A stretch of 64,000 nt of DNA, taken from the NCBI RefSeq assembly GCF_047663525.1, contig NC_092591.1, positions 46,043,501 to 46,107,500 of the forward strand, read 5' to 3'. Shown here piece after piece: positions 43,801 to 50,632 of this stretch. How positions within the stretch are numbered: the first letter of the stretch is position 1; the number at the start of each line of letters is the position of its first letter. The translations under genes and the position numbers were made by a program. Origin of the DNA: Anas platyrhynchos. Lineage: Eukaryota > Chordata > Aves > Anseriformes > Anatidae. The notes under the pieces were generated by a model. That model saw only the letters and a program-made list of their open reading frames with translations. It was not told where the DNA came from and searched no databases.

Positions 43801-46800
43801 TATAATTTTTTAATCCTGTACTTTCCCACACCTCCACCTCCTTGTGAATGTTATTATTGCTGATGAAAGCCTGGGTGCTTTGAATAACACCCACCCATGC
43901 AACTGCTACATCAGGTTCGGCGCATGTTTTCTTCCATGGCACTTACCTGCTCTAGCGTGGGCTTTCCTTTACTTTCCCCTGCTGCAGAAGGTGCAAGTTA
44001 TCTGGGCTTCCCCCTTCCCATACATCATGTCTTTCGTGACAGCCACGTGCTGCAGTGGTGCACCCTTGCTGAAGTTCCCTTTGGTGAAACGCTCTGCTCT
44101 CACACCTTCACAAAAGCTGTCCTGCTCAGTCCTTTAAATGACCTATCAGCCTTGATGGGGCTCACTTAAGTGTAGCTTACGTGAATAAATGTGGGCTCAT
44201 CTTGTTCAGTCGTTGTGATGTGGTCCATGCAGTATAGTCCTCTAGAAAGGCATGGTGAGGCACGTTAGCTCCCCAGTGGATTACATACTGAAAGGTGTGG
44301 TGTGTGTACCGCAGGCTCTCAGTGTGGCAGGGGCACTGCCATCAATCACCCCTTTCTTTTGGGTTTCCAGGGTTGGGTCAGTGAGAGGAGTCGGTTCCTT
44401 GACTTCACATACCTGATCTACAGGCTAGATAAAGAATTGTCTCTGCATAGCCACATGGGGAACCTGATCCTGCTCAAGATCTGGCTGAAAAATAACCCAG
44501 CAAAACAAAAAAATACATACTCTGTTTTATTCTGGCTCTGTTTCCTGATCTTACTTCCCATGTGACCACACCAGTGTTTGCACCAGCACAGCGGAGGAGG
44601 CAAGGTAGGAGCAGAAGGAAACAGAGAAACCGCCTCTTAGCATCAGGCCATGTAAGCTGGCACTGTGAACCTACATCCTGAATTATTACATCTCCCCTGT
44701 ATGTAGGAAATTATGCTGATTGGTTTCAAAGACAGCACATTTTGCTAAACACCGGAGTAAAATATTTTCTTTTTTCCTTTTTTTTTTTTTTTTTCTTAGG
44801 ACTCAGCCAAGTTATTTGTGGGAACCCCGTCAAGGCCCTTCGTGCAAGGAGGCAGAAGCTAGGTGTATGTTTTTCTTGTACATGTACACTTCACATTCCT
44901 GCCAGCTCACCCACATAAATTCCATGATAAATTGAGTTTCAACTGTGATTTCTGGTGGCTTACTCTCATGTACAGTCCAACCTCCAACACCTGCTCCCCT
45001 CAACTCCCCCCCCACAAAAAAAAGGGAATTGTGCTTGAAGAGGGTGCAGAATCTTTTGCCCTGATGTTACAAAGCCTCTGTGCACACGTGCTAGTCCCTG
45101 CTGAGGTGGGATGGTAAAGAGCTGTGAAAGCACATGGGACCACTTTGGCCATGGAGTTCAGACTTCATTAATTTGTTTTCAACAAGTATTTGGTCTGGAC
45201 ACAACCCCAGTCTGTGCTCCCTCACATACGTGCCGTGAGCTCCCAAATAAAGAATAAGGCAATTAGCAGACAGAAGTCATTTATGCCATCCTGGCTGGTC
45301 AAAGCACAAGGCAGAGTTGTGAATTTTGGTGGTATTTCTACAACAGCTGTTTAGCAAAAGATTTTTCAGGAGTTTGATGTTGGTAGTCAGGCCTAAAAGG
45401 TTGGCGCTGTTGATTAAATAAATATCAAGCCCAAGTTTGTTGTTCTCAGCCATGGGGTAGTGCTGTGGCCCTGCAGGTCAGCCTGTTCGTGTCAGCGGGC
45501 CAGTAACTTAGTGAGAAAACACCCGTGGGATTAAGGGTGGGCAGTCTGGCTCACCATGATTAGCTTTTATGGTCCCTGAGGTTCAGTACAGCACGGCCAC
45601 ATGTGCATAAGTTCAAACAGGCTGTGCTAAATCAGGGAAACGGCATGTACAGGACACCTGCATCTCTGCTCTGTCTGCAGCTTCTCTTAATGCTGACAAC
45701 AGATGTTAAAGAACCGCTGGAAAAAATGCAGCCCTCCCTTTCTCTCTGCTGCCACTGCCCAAACACTGGAAGCTTTTCTGAAGCAAAAGTGAACATCTGA
45801 TTGAATTACAGTGTGTTGTAAGCTGGGATGTGAAAGGAGACTGCAGCCATATGCTGAGTGGTGCAGTATCTGCAGTACTGGTCTTAATATGCTCATTGGC
45901 ATAGATGCTGCAGGCTTACACTTGTTTACAGGAGAATAATCTGCCAGAGGGATATAAATCAAACCTATTTGTTCCTTCCACCCTGGTTTCCTCCTGCTGA
46001 GCTCCCAGAACTATACCAGTGTACAGGGCAGCCATGAGGCTTTAAAATAGAAGAGGTGAGGGGTGATCTCAGCACTCCGGAGGAACAGCATACAGACGCC
46101 TTCCGAAATACAAAGTCCAGAAACTGAGCCAGAGAAAGTTTCTGAGGTTATCAAGACTACTTCTGTCATTTTTCAGCCACCTGCAGTGAGCCCCTTGAAA
46201 CAGTGCAGTCTGAAGATGGAAAACCCTTATGTCTCTGTAGGAGGAGAAGATCTGAGCCAGAAGGATGTCTTTTCTGAGCTGAGAGTATGGAGAGAACAGC
46301 ATAAGCGGTGAGAGTGTGGGAGAATTCTTGTTATGCAATAGACCAGGGATTCACTTTCTGCTGTAAAATAAAATAAGCTCTTTGGCCACCTGGTGGCAGT
46401 TTCATGGGATAGCCCCTCATCTTCTGCCTTCCCTTCCCTGCAGACAGGGATGGAAATCCTTATGGTGGTACCCCTCCTGAGAGGTTTATGGGATGGGGAA
46501 AGGAAAAAGAAACCTTGGGGAGGTTCTGTCCTCTCAGCACATATAGGGTGGGCTTGCTTGCTTAGAGAGTATAGGGAATGACTTCTCATAACAAGTAAGA
46601 TATTATTGGTCCTGTCAGTGTTTTCATTCTGACAGTGAAAAAAAAAATAAAAATGAAAGCACATGAGGATTTTCAAAAGCGTCACACCAGCCTGATCAAA
46701 TGGAAGGCTGAAAGGAAAATAACACCATGCTGAGATTCCCCCATCACATAGACAGATGATAGTTGTTTTAGACGTAAAGATCACTTTGTTTCTCTGAACT

Positions 46801-49800
46801 TAATTCACATCCTAGTACTGCCCCATTTCACTTGGTTAACTTCAGGATGCTTCAGGTTAACTTCAGTCATAGGCAGCTTACATGCCTGATCCATTTAGAC
46901 TGATTTTCCAGATCTCCAGGTAAGTGCCCAATCACTGTGGGTGACTAAATCCACAGTCTTAGCATTTGCCTGTGTGGCTACCCCAAGCTGCACTTAGCTT
47001 GCTGCATATTCTCAAAGGCTCAACTCAAAGGCTAACTAGATGTGTAATGCTTACTCAATGTTGTCCAGGTGTCCGCAAACAGGTCAGCAAGACAAGGCTG
47101 ACCGAGCAGTGAAGATAACTGTTAGTGATGAGGAAGAGAATGAAGCCTTCAGCCTGGCTGCCAGCAGTGAGGAAGAGTTGAGGGAGACTTCTGATGAGGA
47201 CCTCATTGATTCTTCCTGCCACTCCTGTGTCTCACAGTCGTCTTCAGGTATTGGGAAGGGTTGGCATTGTGTAGTGACAAGTGCTGCTAACTGTTCACAG
47301 GTAGATTTATCAGTACCTGCAGTGTTTTCTGAGATCTGGCATCCATGCTGTAGAGAGCAGTTTGGAAACCCTATTGTAGAGCCAGACCCTGAGTAAGCCG
47401 TTCTGTTGTCTAAGCAGGACATGGTGACCGCCCATCAGTTGGTATATTTCAGCACAGAATTAAGGGAAATAAACTTGATCTTCTACCAGCTTAGCATCCA
47501 ATCTAGAGGAAGGACATGCCTTTGTCTTTTACCTTGTGTAGTTGATTTGTGGCAGTCTCAGGTTAGTATAAAACACCGTTGTTCCAAATGAGCTATGTCT
47601 TACCCCAGTTGGCACCGATGCAAATCATGGCTGAGCTGATGATTAAGGTTCAACCACACGGCTGGGGATTCTGGGAAGATGTTCAGGCAAGAGATTAAAA
47701 ATGAAATGTGCTCTTTTACTCAGGAAAAAAGCCAAAGACCTCTCTGGAATTGCAGTTAGATGGATGAAAGCAGGATTGTTGAATATCGTATTCAAGGCTA
47801 TTAGAAACATTAATAATGGTTATTCCAAATACATATCAGGTAGAAGAGATTGCAAAAGTATGACTTAAATTTATTTCTATTGTTAATAACCACATTTTTG
47901 CTTCAATAAGTATTAGCACATGAATTTGGGGTTTACGTTTCTTATATGAGCAAAATGTATCAATAAAGAATTGGAAAAAGATAATAGTTTTGGAAAAAAT
48001 GTAAGCATCGTAATTAGTAAAATAATTAAATTATACAAAGGCTCTCTGTATAAAAGGTAAGGTGAATTATAACTTAACAAGACCTTAACTTAACTCCTTA
48101 ACAAGAACAGCAGCTGTTTAGAAAAATTCAAATGAATGTCCTCTTGTCCTGTGACCACAAAAGTCTTAAACTATGATCTTGTGACCTCTTTAGATTTCTT
48201 CAGATTGAGTATGATTTATTATGATCTCATCATCTTTTTAGATTTAATAGACAATGCCCAAAGTACCTCTGTGTGCCCGTGTCATATCCCTTAGGACCAT
48301 AAAAGTGAATGGATGGGCTAAGATGTGGGCGTTGAGATCTGTTGGGATTTGGTTATGAGATTGAGTGGTTTCAAATCTAGTATCACCTGGGGGTGGGGGG
48401 TCACCCAGATCACAAGCAACTGGCCATAAAAACCAAGGTTCATACAAGATAATCACAAGCATTTATAGATGTGTATGTTTTGCAGAGCATATACATGGTA
48501 CAAGATTAGTGGCTGACTGACTGTTCAGCAAGGCAGTTAAACACACGCTTAACCTCTGCGATTTGAAAATATATTTCAAGGTTTGGAGAGGTATTTAAAT
48601 GTCTCAGCACTGAACTTTAGAAGTGTCCCCTACCCAGTGTGATTTTCTGACAGCGGAGCTTCTTGCTGGAAATAATCCTGACCAGGAAAGGACAAGTCAT
48701 CTGAGCAAAACCAGTCCTATTTAAAAGTGTATGCAGCATCAGATCTATATAATCTGCTCACTTTGGAAGTCAGTGAGTGTTATTTCAGGCCCTTGAGTCA
48801 GGCATACTGGTCTTTTAGAACATCTTTACTTAAAAACAAACAAAAAACACCATCAACTTCAGGCATTTTAAAATCATACAGTGTGACAGAAACCGTTCAG
48901 TGAAAAATTTATGTCAGATTTATATAGTTACCTAAACAGTAAAATACGTGTCAGTCAGTTAAAAGTTAGAAAGATGAATTTTTTGTGCCTGGGTTTTGGT
49001 GGCACATTCTTTGGATTGTGTTCCTGCCCCAGACTCTGCACATCGGGTAATTAGGTACAGTTGGTTCTTTTAATAGACAAGAGCAATTGGATCCCTGCTA
49101 TGTACAGAATGGTTTTAAGCATATATGCCTGCACGTTCTCTTCATACATCACCAATACAATTTTTCTTCTGTGTATTTCACCTGAGGATTAGATGGGTTA
49201 AAATCTGAACAGAATCTCAGACCCTTTCATTAACTGGGTCAGCCATTGAGGAGTGAGACAAGCTGGTAAATTGCTGCGTTTCCCTGCCATGTTTCAGATT
49301 CATCACATGCTCAGGAAGGCACAGCGTCCTCCAGCCTGAGCCATTGTCTAATTCCATCTCCGCCGAAAAGCCCTTCGCCTGCCTCTCTAAGGGGTGTTGC
49401 AGCAAGATGCTGGAAAACGAGGAACCACAGGGTAAGGTGCCTAAAACTGCCCAGCCAAGAGGAGGACAGGCAGTGGACACAGCAATGCCAGACAAGGGAT
49501 AGGAAAGAAACTTCAGCCCAGCCTCTGGGCGAGGAACTTGCTCTCCTGAGCCTGCACAGTGTGCCAGCAGCACATGAGCCTTCACCCTGCGGATCTCGAG
49601 GAGAGCACCAGCCTGATGGGAGCACGGGCAGGCAGAGACCTATTTCAGGACCAGCAGCTGTTGGATCAACAAGCATCAGGTATGCGTGCTGCTGGCAGCT
49701 CTGCCTGCAGGATGTCTAGTGAAAATAGAAGGGGCTCCATGGCAGGAAGAAGCAGAATTCTGTGCTGGCTCCAGAGTCCCCTGCCTGTTCTGTAAAAAGA

Positions 49801-50632
49801 ACTCCTTTTATTTGTGCTGGCATTTATCTTCATCCTTCTAAAGCAAAACGAAACATTTTCTCATGCTACTTATAGCTTGAGCACTTGAGTTTTGTATTTT
49901 CTTGAAAAACGTCCCAGAATTTTCCTGTGTCCTTTCTGCTCCACTCTCATGTTCGCAGTGCAGGGCTGTTATCTATGTCTGTGGCAGAGCTTTTTAGTGG
50001 TACTTGTTCAAGACTCCCTGGATAAATCCCAGAGTGAGTTCCTAATGTTCCACTGTGATTTTTCCCCTTGTGATTTACATCAATTCATGCTAGAAAGCAC
50101 TTTGAAAAATAAAGTAGGCATTAGATAAGTGTCACATGCACCAAAACATGGTTATTTCTTGACCCTTTTACTGTAAGATTAACATCATATTGCTTCTTCA
50201 AAGAACTAAACCTGAAGAGTTATGACACCTTGATTTCTAAGTGAACATAGCTATTACAACACAGTACGCACACGGAGCACGTGCCTTGTGTGCAAAGCTG
50301 CTGTGCCTTGTGTGGATCCTGGGCCTGGCAGCTTTTGGTTCTGTTTTCAGAGTGGGAGACTTCAGAGCCTATGGGGAGAATGCAGACATCCAGCCCTGGA
50401 GTGCAATTTCACTGTGGTGATTTTCTCTGTTTTTCTCAGGCCTGTCATGGACAAGAGTCCCCCCACAGTGATCAACCATCACCTGCCAGTTCTTCGCTCA
50501 GCAACAAAAGCCTCAAAGAAGTTTGGACCAGCAAATGCAGTTTGGCCCCCAACTGCTAGGGCCACGCTGCAGAAGTTGCCAGACAGACCTGCTGTCTCGA
50601 CAACGTCTCGGAGCAAGGGTCCCCAGTCCTAG
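4666..50632 (+). CDS. LRRC56: LRRC56, complete coding region in 12 exons
   Basis: Coding exons: 4666-4821, 14376-14463, 21308-21368, 37492-37588, 37970-38167, 41644-41821, 43596-43796, 44800-44862, 46073-46307, 47069-47247, 49298-49679, 50440-50632. Every junction is GT-AG, the phases chain without a break, and the sum is 2031 nt (676 residues plus TAG). The protein has a conserved N-terminus, leucine-rich repeats at about residues 85-200, a cap to about 260, then a long hydrophilic tail with an acidic patch at about 440-475. No signal peptide or membrane segment is seen. In the family, LRRC56 works with intraflagellar transport (IFT88 is a reported partner) to deliver outer dynein arms to motile cilia, and human biallelic variants cause primary ciliary dyskinesia with laterality defects. 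Identity rests on remembered similarity to the human protein across almost all exons. The exon 9 acceptor and the extent of exon 11 are the weakest points. No HRAS, the divergent neighbour in mammals, is visible upstream. Confidence 0.93.
5164..5265 (-). other. Exon-like open segment, antisense in intron 1
   Basis: On the minus strand, CTTGCAG is followed by 102 open nucleotides (entry and exit phase 1) and the donor GTAAGA. The translated run (YFNWLLSRTEDFTNSEKK...) is compositionally protein-like. Joining it to the exon-like segment at 291-385 creates a stop codon, so the two do not form one frame. No family is recognised; chance is possible. Confidence 0.15.
6381..6732 (-). other. Antisense open stretch, possible terminal exon of an unidentified gene
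   Basis: The minus strand has a polypyrimidine tract and CCCAG acceptor next to 6732, then about 117 open codons ending in TAA (6381-6383). The open frame continues upstream to 6893 (170 codons). The predicted peptide looks helical (e.g. QHKGQRIDKLEMLLKQ), then becomes Ser/Asn-rich, with four Cys residues in the region CQHKC...NC. An open stretch this long is unusual in such AT-rich DNA. I recognise no family; no poly-A signal was found just downstream on the minus strand. Confidence 0.25.
8447..8560 (-). mobile_element. Short CR1 remnant next to a poly-A run
   Basis: An A tract at about 8450-8469 is followed by 'aagggacctctggaggtctt' and 'agatcagattgctcaagg', which resemble the reverse complement of a CR1 3' end subtype. 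It is heavily diverged and only about 90 bp long. Confidence 0.6.
9934..10005. repeat. Possible ancient tRNA-derived SINE (MIR-like) fragment
   Basis: The order 'acagagaggtgcaagtggga' then 'cttgaaccggatttccctgc' and 'cccaagtgcctattctgcca' resembles the tail of a MIR-type SINE (cacagagaggt ... gggattcgaacc ... cccaagccc.tgctc). The T-arm does not fold as a functional tRNA. The call rests on visual similarity only. Confidence 0.4.
12915..13205 (-). other. Antisense open stretch in intron 1, unidentified
   Basis: About 96 open codons on the minus strand, with runs that look like amphipathic helices (LKELRLQIVIQLLDFHL and FKEMADFVEFLLRI). Internal AG and GT dinucleotides give several possible exon limits. 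No family is recognised. It may be chance. Confidence 0.15.
14376..14463 (+). CDS. LRRC56: LRRC56 coding exon 2
   Basis: Acceptor TTTACAG ends at 14375; donor GTAAGA starts at 14464; 88 bp, phase 0 to 1. It encodes residues 53-81 plus one base, including DDLQQVKALEMRVDTRENSL and GNFG, which match human VDDLRLVRTLEMCVDTREGS and LGNFG. This is one of the best conserved parts of the protein. Confidence 0.96.
16185..16615 (-). mobile_element. CR1 LINE fragment with reverse-transcriptase remnant, minus orientation
   Basis: On the minus strand the translation carries a recognisable reverse-transcriptase piece: ILEPALFNIFASDMDRGMEC followed by KFADDTKLCGVV, where FADD is the CR1 form of the catalytic motif, then NPKHKYRLGG. 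The spacing between FADDTKL and NPKHKYRLGG is too short, so some internal sequence is missing. The 3' part follows toward 16185 ('tccactgcctcaccacc' on the plus strand). It is 5'-truncated and dead. Confidence 0.85.
19613..19861 (-). other. Lys-rich antisense open stretch, unidentified
   Basis: 82 open codons on the minus strand with 17 or so Lys residues (e.g. LAQEKLRDLLKKKGSLL). The first codon is GTG, so if coding it would be an internal exon. The opposite strand is T-rich, so an A-rich reading with many Lys codons is expected by composition. Confidence 0.1.
21308..21368 (+). CDS. LRRC56: LRRC56 coding exon 3 (first LRR)
   Basis: Acceptor CCCGTAG ends at 21307; donor GTAAGC starts at 21369; 61 bp, phase 1 to 2. 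It encodes about residues 82-101: GAYLPNLRELKLNNSLL, aligned with human GVHLPNLDQLKLNGSHL. The LPNLxxLxLNxSxL spacing is a standard leucine-rich repeat. Confidence 0.95.
23458..23727 (-). other. Antisense open stretch in intron 3, unidentified
   Basis: 89 open codons on the minus strand, protein-like in composition (e.g. AHFQITATMILTLSPRKF and KTISYMGLVEYDRIISF). No clear splice borders or family. Weak candidate only. Confidence 0.12.
29405..29480 (-). mobile_element. Possible diverged CR1 scrap
   Basis: 'gaatcctagcatcactttgg' and 'ttgaaggagaccttcaagat' resemble the reverse complement of the CR1 3' terminus, and 'ttctgtgattctgtga' nearby resembles its terminal octamer repeat in the other orientation. 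Short and uncertain. Confidence 0.35.
34294..35088 (-). other. 264-codon antisense open stretch, unidentified possible last exon
   Basis: This is the longest open stretch in the window and ends in TAA at 34294-34296. It does not begin with ATG. A good acceptor (TGTCTGTCCCCAG) near 35015 would start a terminal exon with two bases completing a split codon, leaving about 240 codons. The first half is beta-strand-like and hydrophobic (VPPSVLPVAESRTELSLCL, then NKIILTDSGVVLAADVF); the second half is basic (RKKMKCCRKL) and then acidic (TQEEPEDTTEETQ). The proposed exon at 36425-36549 ends in the right phase to join it. No family is recognised with confidence; a BPI/LBP-like fold crossed my mind but the match is too weak to claim. 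Confidence 0.3.
36425..36549 (-). other. Candidate antisense exon upstream of the 34294-35088 open stretch
   Basis: On the minus strand, a strong acceptor (TTGCCCCTCTGCCTTAG) is followed by 125 open bases and the donor GTAAGC. Entry phase is 2 and exit phase 1, which fits the CCCCAG acceptor near 35015. It encodes a hydrophobic, beta-rich run (GIIQIYLTSSLPYLL, TLVVPLIVSSLAAAGL). The same frame stays open from an ATG at 36755 down to a stop at 36342 (137 codons), so unspliced reading is an alternative. Confidence 0.25.
37492..37588 (+). CDS. LRRC56: LRRC56 coding exon 4 (LRR)
   Basis: Acceptor TTCCTTCTTAAG ends at 37491; donor GTAAGT starts at 37589; 97 bp, phase 2 to 0. It encodes residues 102-134, including DLGTTLSHLHVLWMARCGL and SDLDGI...SLK, matching human DLGTSLGHLQVLWLARCGL and ADLDGI...ALK. 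Leu133 seems to sit where the human ciliopathy change Leu140Pro is reported, which is an inference from alignment by eye. Confidence 0.95.
37589..37969 (+). other. LRRC56: LRRC56 intron 4
   Basis: 381 bp with a GTAAGT donor and a TTCTGCTAAG acceptor. Nothing else is seen in it. Confidence 0.9.
37970..38167 (+). CDS. LRRC56: LRRC56 coding exon 5 (two to three LRRs)
   Basis: Acceptor CTGCTAAG ends at 37969; donor GTGAGA starts at 38168; 198 bp, phase 0 to 0. It encodes residues 135-200: ELYIAYNNISDLSQLSLLDH, LEVLDLEGNNIEDINQM and LRSLTVEGNLICLKP. These are near-identical in layout to human ELYASYNNISDLSPLCLLEQ, LEVLDLEGNSVEDLGQV and LAMLTLEGNLVCLQP. The Asn ladder and Leu spacing of leucine-rich repeats are clear, making this the strongest single exon for the gene identity. 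Confidence 0.98.
38168..41643 (+). other. LRRC56: LRRC56 intron 5
   Basis: About 3.5 kb. It contains a (GGGA)n microsatellite at 40359-40387. No exon or mobile element is recognised in the rest. Confidence 0.85.
40359..40387. repeat. (GGGA)n microsatellite
   Basis: About seven uninterrupted GGGA units on the plus strand. It is purine-only and may form unusual DNA structure. Confidence 0.9.
41644..41821 (+). CDS. LRRC56: LRRC56 coding exon 6 (LRR cap)
   Basis: Acceptor TTTCTACAG ends at 41643; donor GTACGT starts at 41822; 178 bp, phase 0 to 1. It encodes residues 201-259, with GYNYRAEVKKLIPHLEYLDE and NEDWLIIKESIKEAG. These match human GYNYRAEVRKLIPQLQVLDE and SQDWLAVKEAIKKGNG. The first part is the usual C-terminal closing segment of an SDS22-like repeat domain. 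Confidence 0.97.
41822..43595 (+). other. LRRC56: LRRC56 intron 6
   Basis: About 1.8 kb; unique-looking sequence with no recognised feature. Confidence 0.85.
43596..43796 (+). CDS. LRRC56: LRRC56 coding exon 7
   Basis: Acceptor CTCTCCCTTAG ends at 43595; the donor is GTAATA at 43797, a weak but usable form; 201 bp, phase 1 to 1. It encodes about residues 260-326. The start (GPCLGA) and the end (LYGGSLLSDPMVAEDLFPED and DSSDLTYG) align with human CPRGAP, VRGGPLPEGLLSEDLAPED and NTSSLTHG; the middle is Ser/Pro/Gly-rich and diverged. Confidence 0.9.
43797..44799 (+). other. LRRC56: LRRC56 intron 7
   Basis: About 1.0 kb, ending in a long T tract (about 44774-44794) that serves as the polypyrimidine tract of exon 8. 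No other feature seen. Confidence 0.85.
44800..44862 (+). CDS. LRRC56: LRRC56 coding exon 8
   Basis: Acceptor T(n)CTTAG ends at 44799; donor GTGTAT starts at 44863; 63 bp, phase 1 to 1. It encodes GLSQVICGNPVKALRARRQK and L, matching human GAGQVLCGNPTKGLRERRHQ. A short basic conserved segment. Confidence 0.94.
   Translation, partial: DSAKLFVGTPSRPFVQGGRS
44863..46072 (+). other. LRRC56: LRRC56 intron 8
   Basis: About 1.2 kb. No feature recognised. The 3' border is uncertain because the exon 9 acceptor has alternatives. Confidence 0.75.
46073..46307 (+). CDS. LRRC56: LRRC56 coding exon 9
   Basis: Donor GTGAGA at 46308 is clear; exit phase is 2. The acceptor is less certain: GATCTCAG ending at 46072 fits phase 1, but TGAG ending at 46060 and CCAG ending at 46120 also keep the frame. 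It encodes a variable Ser/Thr/Glu-rich segment ending in VFSELRVWREQHK, which matches human LALAGLRAWREHGV. That end anchors the exon to the gene. Confidence 0.8.
46308..47068 (+). other. LRRC56: LRRC56 intron 9
   Basis: 761 bp, no recognised feature. Confidence 0.85.
47069..47247 (+). CDS. LRRC56: LRRC56 coding exon 10 (acidic Ser/Glu patch)
   Basis: Acceptor GTTGTCCAG ends at 47068; donor GTATTG starts at 47248; 179 bp, phase 2 to 1. The split codon CG+G restores Arg. It encodes about residues 426-485, with VKITVSDEEENEAFSLAASS followed by EEELRETSDEDLIDSS. Several S/T-x-x-D/E sites suit casein kinase 2. It has no close match that I remember in the human protein, so this is placed by phase, order and open frame. 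Confidence 0.82.
47248..49297 (+). other. LRRC56: LRRC56 intron 10
   Basis: About 2.05 kb, AT-rich; no recognised gene or mobile element. Confidence 0.8.
49298..49679 (+). CDS. LRRC56: LRRC56 coding exon 11 (long)
   Basis: Acceptor CATGTTTCAG ends at 49297; donor GTATGC starts at 49680; 382 bp, phase 1 to 2, open throughout. The start matches human: SSLSHCLIPSPPKSPSP against SSQHLVPSPPKHPRP. A better-looking donor (GTAAGG at 49432) would leave phase 0 and break the join to exon 12, so the full-length exon is preferred. The second part (about 80 residues) has no remembered human counterpart and explains much of the extra length. Confidence 0.75.
49680..50439 (+). other. LRRC56: LRRC56 intron 11
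   Basis: 760 bp; contains AATAAA at 50108-50113, which could be a fortuitous or alternative poly-A signal. Nothing else recognised. Confidence 0.8.
50440..50632 (+). CDS. LRRC56: LRRC56 coding exon 12 (stop codon)
   Basis: Acceptor TTTTTCTCAG ends at 50439; entry phase 2; stop TAG at 50630-50632. It encodes about residues 613-676, a basic, Pro/Ser/Thr-rich tail. VINHHLPVLRSATKASKKFG resembles human GVAAVPVLRALEVASRL in position and pattern. The 3' UTR follows; no canonical AATAAA was seen nearby, only ATTAAA at 52041. Confidence 0.85.

Noticed and set aside
43521..43829. 102-codon minus-strand ORF
   Set aside because: It is antisense to LRRC56 exon 7, which explains the open frame.
46227..46784. 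185-codon minus-strand ORF
   Set aside because: Partly antisense to LRRC56 exon 9; the rest is low-confidence and without splice borders or family.
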